A stretch of 64,000 nt of DNA, from NCBI GenBank assembly GCA_037074705.1, contig CM073593.1:6763001-6827000 (forward strand), given 5' to 3'. The notes under the pieces were generated by a model that did no database searches, was not told the origin of the DNA, and saw only the letters and a list, made by a program, of their open reading frames with translations. The position numbers were made by a program, and so were the translations under genes. Of this stretch, positions 56,695-64,000 are shown piece by piece. Source of the DNA: Zhengitettix transpicula. Its lineage: Eukaryota; Arthropoda; Insecta; Orthoptera; Tetrigidae. Position 1 is the first letter of the stretch. Each line of letters begins with the position of its first letter.

Positions 56695-59600
56695 CTAGTT
56701 AGAGGTGGGTTCGCGGCAGGCAATGGCGAGGTAGCAGAAGGCGCCACATTTAGGCATGGGCTGGCTCGCAAGGAAGGCTCCACCGTCAGGTGAGAGGCTC
56801 GGCACCACAGTCGTCGGCTGCATCTTATCCGCAGCAGGCATCTCAATAAAGCCACCCGGGTCGTACAGGGCCTCCGTGCCTCCTGGCTGCAACATCAGTT
56901 ATACACCATTCAATATAAAGCATGACTTCCAGATCAAATTTAACTAAACGTAATAGCTCTTACGGTCCATCAATGATTTTAACTGAAGACGAACAGGGCA
57001 TATCAAGAGAAACTCCACATGACGTTAGGCGAGTCTGGAAATATGTGCGACACGTAAAGGCGGAGACACACTGCCATCACGTCACGGACTGTTACGTGAT
57101 TTAACGTGAAATCCCAAAAGTGTGCCATACTACCTGCCAATGTTGTCTTATGGGCCAGATAGACACTTCAAGGTACGTCACGTCACTGCAATGTCGCGGG
57201 TCGTCACGCGCTGTCATGTATCTGTGATCTGCGCTCGCACACATTTCTGATGTCACGCCACGTCACATTTTTCAATCTGTATTGTCTTTTAAACGTTATC
57301 AAAGGCGCTTCAGGATTCCTACTAACTTTTTTATAATGGAACAAACAAAATTAGTTTACTTAATTACCTTAAGTGTTATAATTTATTGTTAATAATTCAT
57401 TAAAACCAAACCATTATGAATGTGTAAATCCTGATATCTCCAAAATGGTCGCTCGTACAAAAGTTTCTCATAGAAAGTTGTAGAGAATTGAATCCTCTTT
57501 TTAGCGCATTATTGAATTTCAAAAAATCATCTGCAATGTACGCAAATACACCTAATTTCAAATCATTATTTGATTGGATTTGAAATCTATCCACCCTATC
57601 TTTTCACTTTTTATTTAATTATTTGATTGAATAAAAAAGTTATCAAGCTGCCTATCTCAGTCACGTCCTTTTATTGTTATTTAATAACGCCAAATAAGCC
57701 GCGCGAATCTAATTACATGGACTTAAATTGTTTGAATATAAAGTATGATATTTTGAATCACCCACACGTGTGTAAACATGCATGGTTGTAATATAAGACA
57801 ATACAGTATTATTCTTATAAACAAAACAGGATCTGTTTAATATTATATATCACTGGTTTTAGACTTGTAGGCTGCTTCAAAAGGAAACAGTACTCGGTAT
57901 TTACGTAACGGTGTTCGATTTACTATTCCAGGAGAGAGGAGTAATGCACAGCTGATAGCTACACAAATGTAGACTGGTATATTGAAAAAAAATTCTCTGA
58001 GCTACGCACTTGTTAAAGTAGCCTTTACTGGCCGTGAACCACGTGACGTGTGACAGACCGCAGTCACGCTTCAACTTTCTGGTAGGAACGTCACGTGACA
58101 GTACGTGATGTGATAAGTGTGTCTCCACCTTAAGATAATTACTTAAAAGTCACGGAACTGAAGTCACGACACAGCCTAACACGTCAATAATCAAGCACCA
58201 ATCATAAGACGCCACGTCAACGGCGTGTAAGTTTTTGTTATAATATTAATTAGTTATTAACCTTTCTCGCAATAGAACATCTCTAAAAGATTAACTCAGG
58301 CAGGTGGAAACGTATGGAAGAGTAGACTTGTGGATGCTGTTTTTGAGTTTAGGTTTCCACAAACCGTGATACCTCGGTCAGTTTTGCGAGGTGAATGCTT
58401 CGACGTCGCGGATGCAGGGGATACTGCAAGTTCCAAGTTACAGCCCTTGATTACCTTTCTCTGCCATCCACATTCCATTGTAGCCCTTCCCTTACTATTA
58501 AAGGGTAGAGGATGGCACGCATGTAGTATTGCTTGTGAAATAACTGTGGGAGACGAATCATACAGAAAATGTATGTTATTATACTCGCATTTATTATTTT
58601 ACTAGCTGGGTTTGCCCGGTTTGTCATATATATACATAATCCCCCAATTTGACTCCAATCTCGTTTTTTTGGTTATTTTTATGTAATGCCACTCCACCCC
58701 CACCCTTAATAGTGTTCCCCTCCCAAACCCGAAAGGTTAGACACAGAGAACATGTAGAGACTTTTTTTAAATCTCATAGATCCCGAAAAATATTTTTAGA
58801 CGAAAATATCGGTCGGTTAACATGTTAGAAAATTTCTACCCCCGCCTCACTCCACAGAGCACTTCCCACCCGCGCGTTCATAAATAAACTTAGCGACATC
58901 CATCACCTCATGGTTATTTTGTGTTATTATTATGTAACGCTCTCACCCCTAAGCGTGCCCTCGTACCATGCCAAAAGAGGTGTTAATTATACAGAAAGAA
59001 CATAATTAGAAATACTATAAATCTAATTAACCCCGAAAATATTTATTCCACAAAAATATCGACTATTTAACAGGACTGAAAATTTTCACCACCGAACACC
59101 TACACTTGAGAGAGTTGAACGGCAAGTTGAATGTCATAATTAAATTTTGTGAAACAATAACCCCGGATTCGACTCAAATCTCGAATATTTTAATTTATTT
59201 TTTGCAACGCCCCTTCACCACCACCAATAAGGATGTTCCTCTCTTTACCCGAAAGGGGTTGAAATTATACATAGATTACATGTAAAGAATTATTATGAAT
59301 CTCATTGACCCCTATATATATTTATTCGACGCAAAAATCAGCCGGTTAATATGTTTGAAAATTTCTCCCCCCGTACAGCTCCGCCCAACCCCGGCAACCC
59401 CGCCAACACACTTTCGCGCGTTTCCCATGGCAATGCCACCCCTGTGCGTGCTTCCCTCAAATTCCAAAAGGGGTTGAAATTAAACACAAACCAAATCAGA
59501 GTAGAAATACTATCAATGTCATTGACCCCAACAAATATTTATTTAACCCAAATATCGGCCGTGTTTGCTTGTTTTAAAATTTTCACCCCCGCTCCGGGGG

Positions 59601-62600
59601 GTTAAATTTTAATTTCATAATTAAACTCAGCGACATCCACAACCCTGGTTGTATTCGCGTTATTTTCTTCAAACGCCCCTCCACCGCGGATGCTCCTTTC
59701 CCATGCAGAAAGGGGTTGAAATTTTACACAGGTAACATCGGGAGGAACACCATCAATCTTTTTGACCCCTAATAATATTCATCCGACTCAAATATCGACT
59801 GTTTTTCGCTCGTTTTAACATGTTTGAGTATTTCCACCTCGTTCACCCCAGCCTGGGGGAGTTAATCGGTACGATGTATGTCATAATTAAACTCAGATTG
59901 GAATCAAATCTCGGTTGTTTTTACGTTTTTATGTAATACCACTCCACCCTCACCCTTAAGGGTGTTTCCCTCCCAAGCCCGAAAAGGTTTGTAAATATAC
60001 ACAGACAACACGTGGGGAAAAGTATTTATCCGACGCAAATTTAGTCCGTTTGATATGTTTCAAAATTGTTACCCCCACCCCTTGTGGTTAAATGGCAAGT
60101 TAAATATCATAATTAAACTCAGCGACATCCATAACACCGGGTTCGTCTCCAATCTCAGTTGTATTCGCGTTATTTTCCTGTAACGCCCGTCCACCCCCAC
60201 CCCTCAGGGTGCTCCTTTACAATGCTCTAAATGGTTGAAATTATACACAGATAACATCGGTACAAACACTATCAATACACACACAGAAAATACATGCATA
60301 CATTCACACAAACACTGCTTTATTTAATAGAAGATTAACGTGAAACTGTGACTATATAATCGAAATATACTACATTATATATACATCTGTATAATAACTA
60401 CGATTTACATGATATATAATTTGTAAGTGTATATATGTATTGAACACGAAAAGGAACTTACCAAATTATGTACCAGTTCCTCCAACTTGTTCATGTTTGG
60501 CGGCTGATTGAAAGGGGGTTTCAGATCACCGTTCCTCAAGTACAGAACTAAGTAATACATAAAATCGTTCCTCAAGCGCAGTTCCTTAAGGCTTGTGTTA
60601 CACGCTGACAGTTTGCGAATCCACATCTGCGCCAACTGACGAACTGAAATATTTATTTTAAACAAAATAACAGTTCCTCAAAAACAATTTTAGTTCACTT
60701 GAAAGGAAAACATTCTACTAGGTCCTATGCTTCTCGAAACACAATCTACACTCCTCCATTTTTCACTAAATACGTTATCATATCGCCATAATAAAAATAC
60801 ACCCGCTTTCATAATTATTCCATATTATAAGACAATTACACTGTTGGCTTAGTTTACTTAAGAGTAAAAGTAAAGTGTTGGCATTTAAATTGGATGCAAG
60901 TTTATAGCTAATATTTTTTTGCACCATAATAATGCTTAAGAGGAATATAGTTTCCTAAATGAAACATGTTAGACCAATGTAAATAAGAAAGAAATATTTA
61001 TCTACAAGAAATGGAAAAACTGAAGATGAGGTATTTGCTATACCTATACTATCTGGGTGCCCGGCGTTGCCAGGGTTATCATTGTTAAATTCAGTGACAT
61101 CCATAATCCAGATTTGACTCCAATATATTTGTTTTTGCTAAGGATGCTCCCCGCCTATGCCGTAAGAGGTTGAAATAATACACAATAACATCGGGAGAAA
61201 CACTATCAATCTCATTGACCTCGAAAAGTATGTATCCGACGCAAATTTCGTCCCAGAGTGTGCTAGCCGTGTCTTACCCCCACAGAGTTTGTTTCCAGTT
61301 CGAAAGGAATACGAGAACGTAATTGGATTAAATTAGCTCCACGGGTGTAGATTTGTATGCGGAACATACACAGGTACACACACATAAACAAACAAACTCT
61401 CTATTTTATTTATTACAAGAAGAACGAATAAAGATATGAAATTAAATAACGATAAATGCTAATGATTAAGATAAGTTTAACCTGCTAAATTGTTTAAGTA
61501 TTTATCGTTTCCACCTCCTTTATTAACTGGAAATTAATTCGATATTTCCCTTAGATTTATGTATGAAAACCTTAGAATGTCAGCTCCTTCTAATTCACTT
61601 ATTCTGATCACATTATGGTCCCCTAATCTCGAGTCATTTATCTGTTTACCTCATTTTAATTGCATGTTCAAAAATGCTTATTGAGTTACAGGGAACATAA
61701 AACTGATATTGGAAAGTTTTCTTATCTAAATGGAAGAATGAGACAGAAAGTATACTTTTCAGTAAGGAAGAAGTCGAAAATGATAACAAAGAAAAACTTC
61801 AGAGGCATAACTTATTTAGTATTATTAACGGTTTCATTTCAATGTAGTTATACGAATATATAGTAATAAAGAAATTGAAGATTATAATAAAAAAAACTCA
61901 CGTTGCTGCGTCAAGTAATGAAATAAACAATTTAATTAAATGATGCCAAAAACTGTAATGGTAGACTAACAATGCCACCACGATGTGATTTATAAATGAA
62001 TTTAAACAATTAACTTTTAAAGATAAAGCGTTTAATACAAATTTCTATTTAATTTGGATTCTGTACATAAACTTTTAAATAATTGCCGCAGCTTTTAGTA
62101 AAATTCTAAATTCGCCTGGGTCGCTTATTGGGCTCTAATAGTTACAGTAATTCGCAATTATCACCAAAATCAAATGAAAACAAACAACAAAGATAAGGAA
62201 TTGAATTTACAATAAAAATGTTAACGTAAAAAAAATCTAAATAAATCTGAAATCCAGAGGAATCTGAAGGTACGCAATTTTTATATAAGGTTTACAATGG
62301 AAATTTTTTACATACAAAGTCATGCAGAGCTGCTCGCATGAACACTGCTTATACGTTTCACTGATTCTTTAAAAGGATTTTATTCAACAGGCCATGGTAT
62401 TCACTATTCAAAAATTAGCACAATAACCACTATACCACAGAGAATGTTGATCAGTTTTAAATCGCCACTGGGTTATCAACTTATAACCACTTTTCAAAAC
62501 GTTACTCCATAAATTTAGTTTTCATTTGCTAAATTTCCGGCCAATTGACGACCGGACACGTCTCCAACATTCGTTTTAGAGCTTTTCATCCTACATCTAC

Positions 62601-63666
62601 CAGCCGACTTTACTTTACTGACGTGGATATTAATGAAAACTGACGATTGTACTTTACTGTCCTGGATATTAATGCAGCCTCTCCACTTTACTGTTTCATT
62701 TAATCCTCAACACTTATCTGTTTCCTTTAATACATAGGCTGAATGCGACCACCACTACAGACTGCTTGCTCTCTCGCCCCTGCTTTCAACCTCAAAATAT
62801 GCCGACAATAAAACGTCTCTAGCACTCCACATTCTTACGCCACGCTGACTGTTTACAATACCTAGACCATAATTATTACGCGGACAATACAAATAATAAA
62901 GAAATTATAAAAAATAATTTCATTACACATTGGAGGTCACTACAATATATAATATATTCGGAAATGTAAAAGAGGAATTAGTATAATTAAGGACGCGAAT
63001 TAATTTTATGTTTTTAGAGATTACCGGGCAAGGCGTTTATAACACGCTTTATGCATTACATAAGAAATTTGGCATCATTGCTGCTTTACAGGACGTTCTA
63101 GCCCGTATTAAAAACTTTAGAAATATGCATGACGTCACGTCGCTATGACGTCATCGGGAACTTCCAAGAACCAATACAAAAATTTCTGTCTAACACGTAA
63201 TCGATTCATAATAGATTTGTTGACTGGGTGAGTTTAATTGAAAAACATTTTTGAAATTAATTCGGTAAAAACAAAAATTTCGGAGGTACCCCTACAATAT
63301 ATTCGTGCAGAGAATGCAATTACGTTCATTTTTCAGAAGTAGACGTTAAAATATACAGGATTGTTAAATTTATATAACACTGTAACTTAGGAATGGAAGT
63401 ATACCATCAGAAATATGTTGCTTAATTGAATGTTATTAAAAATTAAACCTATTTTCCACATTGAATGTTCTTAGATGTGCTAAATAACTATATAAATAAA
63501 CTTAACAGGCAAAAAATGCCAAGGTTCTACGGGCAATTCAACAGTTATGATGATAATTACCTTTCGTAGATGCTACTTTAGGTAGTTGCATTTTTATTGC
63601 GAACATGTTATAATTGAAGTCATAGTTGAGCTGTTCTACTACATCAGTAACACCCGTGTTCTGCAT
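56695..63666 (-). CDS. DUF4485-like small protein, three exons
   Basis: Exon 1 is 63666-63561 (ATG, 35 codons plus 1 base; donor G/GTAATT). Exon 2 is 60643-60462 (acceptor TTTCAG, donor TTG/GTAAGT). Exon 3 is 56886-56695 (acceptor TTGCAG, stop TAG). Phases agree (1, then 0), giving 159 codons. Residues 1-35 contain LNYDFNYNMFAIKMQLPKV. Exon 2 contains AQMWIRKLSACN, LRLRNDFMYYLVLYLRNGDL and KPPFNQPP, the pattern of DUF4485 (as at the start of centrosomal CEP112): a WI-KL helix, a long Leu-rich helix and a PF-PP turn. Exon 3 is Pro/Gly-rich and ends ACREPTSN; I do not recognise it. Function is unknown; a centrosome or cilium link is only inference. Introns (2917 and 3575 bp) hold three transposons. 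Confidence 0.75.
57058..58130. mobile_element. DNA transposon/MITE with terminal inverted repeats and TAA flanks
   Basis: The left end AGGCGGAGACACACTGCCAT (57058) pairs with the right end, inverted: AGGTGGAGACACACTTATCA (58130). Similarity continues through CACGTCACGGACTGTTACGT and CACATCACGTACTGTCACGT. TAA flanks both ends (57055-57057 and 58131-58133), a 3-bp TWA duplication as in PIF/Harbinger. The length is 1073 bp with no transposase seen. Many ACGTGAC/GTCACG motifs fill the ends. It lies in intron 2 of the DUF4485-like gene. Confidence 0.8.
58602..60334 (-). mobile_element. Non-autonomous Helitron with about seven internal units
   Basis: The 3' end is CTAG at 58602-58605 (minus strand), followed by host T. 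The 5' end TCTTCTATTAAATAAAGCAG starts at 60334 after host A. The phrase A(A)GGGGTTGAAATTATACACA or a variant occurs near 58733, 58975, 59255, 59468, 59708, 59982 and 60230, a spacing of about 215-275 bp. The units are much more diverged than the array at 1240-2352. The length is 1733 bp; it lies in intron 2 of the DUF4485-like gene. Confidence 0.8.
61049..61423 (-). mobile_element. Minimal single-unit Helitron
   Basis: The 3' end (minus) reads CCTGGCAACGCCGGGCACCC then AGATAG (CTAG changed to ATAG) at 61049. It contains the hairpin CCTGGC-AAC-GCCGGG. The 5' end TCTTCTTGTAATAAATAAAA begins at about 61423. Between them is one unit (GTAAGAGGTTGAAATAATAC, CATCGGGAGAAACACTATCA). At about 375 bp it shows the unexpanded form of the family. 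It lies in intron 1 of the DUF4485-like gene. Confidence 0.75.
63130..63153. promoter_or_regulatory. Two full palindromic CRE sites
   Basis: TGACGTCA occurs at 63130-63137 and again at 63146-63153, 16 bp apart. TGACGTCA is the consensus for CREB/ATF-type bZIP dimers. They lie about 0.5 kb inside intron 1 of the DUF4485-like gene. Binding is inferred from sequence only. Confidence 0.4.
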
Positions 63667-64000
63667 TTTTAAATTTAGTTTCTTTCCTGAAAATATCTAC
63701 TTTTAAACACTGGTCACTGGAGATCCTCACAATGTAATTAGCGGGGCCAATAATAAAGAGTCGAAATATTTCGAAAATATAAATAAACTTAGTAGTCGAT
63801 TTTGAATAAATTATTTACCATTTTGAAGAAAAAAAATGGAAACAAATGAGTAGAAAAACAAAGTATCTACCCGTTCATGTTCATTGGTTTCTTTATATGA
63901 TTAAAAGCGTTCATTTACTTATGTGTGCACATATTGTAAAATTTTTCAGCGAGGGGCAACTGTGATGCTCTTTCGAATATATTAGATTCACTGTGAACAC
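63667..64000. other. Upstream flank of the DUF4485-like gene
   Basis: AT-rich; it should contain the promoter of the minus-strand gene starting at 63666. No core element or further exon was recognised. Confidence 0.35.

Noticed and set aside
58296..58605. Open frames on both strands near 58300-58600
   Set aside because: No domain, no splice sites in phase with the DUF4485-like exons, and located inside its intron between two transposons.

Overview
This is AT-rich nuclear DNA from an insect, probably a species with a large, repeat-rich genome. The evidence is four conserved multi-exon or nuclear-encoded animal genes with GT-AG introns, one small domain-family gene, an intronic miR-9c/306/79/9b cluster in the Chk1 gene (the arrangement known from the fly gene grapes), and many eukaryotic transposons (Helitrons, RTE and other non-LTR elements, a Penelope relic, PIF/Harbinger-like elements, tRNA-type SINEs, fold-back MITEs). 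The order or species cannot be fixed from sequence alone; long introns hint at a hemimetabolous insect. Nothing prokaryotic, viral or CRISPR-like was seen.

Layout. 1-2435: inside a non-autonomous Helitron on the minus strand that carries tandem repeat units. 2445-4160: broken non-LTR reverse transcriptase joined to a gag-like LTR-element fragment. 4161-6873: gene-poor, with one palindromic MITE. 6874-19009 (-): Chk1 kinase in nine coding exons (478 codons), with mir-9c in intron 5 and mir-306, mir-79 and mir-9b in intron 6. 19010-20107: divergent promoter region. 20108-20846 (+): TLCD5/TMEM136-like membrane protein. 22430-34629 (-): RBM7 in two coding exons separated by an 11.6-kb intron full of repeats. 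35309-36031: a long palindrome. 36344-40513: a PIF/Harbinger-like element with a dead RTE retrotransposon inside. 40834-41748 (+): an intronless mTERF-family mitochondrial protein, closest to MTERF4. 43430-46222: repeat copies, a Penelope GIY-YIG relic and another Helitron. 46223-49900: no confident gene. 49905-50345: two SINEs head to head. 50346-56010 (-): a 5.7-kb Helitron with both termini, whose Rep/helicase gene is broken and has lost its HUH nuclease core. 56695-63666 (-): a three-exon gene of 159 codons resembling DUF4485 proteins, reconstructed from matching splice phases, with three transposons in its introns.

The host genes do not form one pathway. Chk1 acts in the DNA-damage checkpoint, RBM7 in nuclear RNA surveillance (NEXT complex), the mTERF protein in mitochondrial ribosome or RNA biology, and TLCD5-like in ER or other membranes. 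The one clear functional linkage is the miRNA cluster carried in the Chk1 transcript. The most unusual structures are Helitrons that have amplified internal ~250-300 bp units, a Helitron lacking its nuclease but keeping intact ends, and an intronic repeat family that ends in a fused 3'/5' splice site (CAG/GTAAGT).
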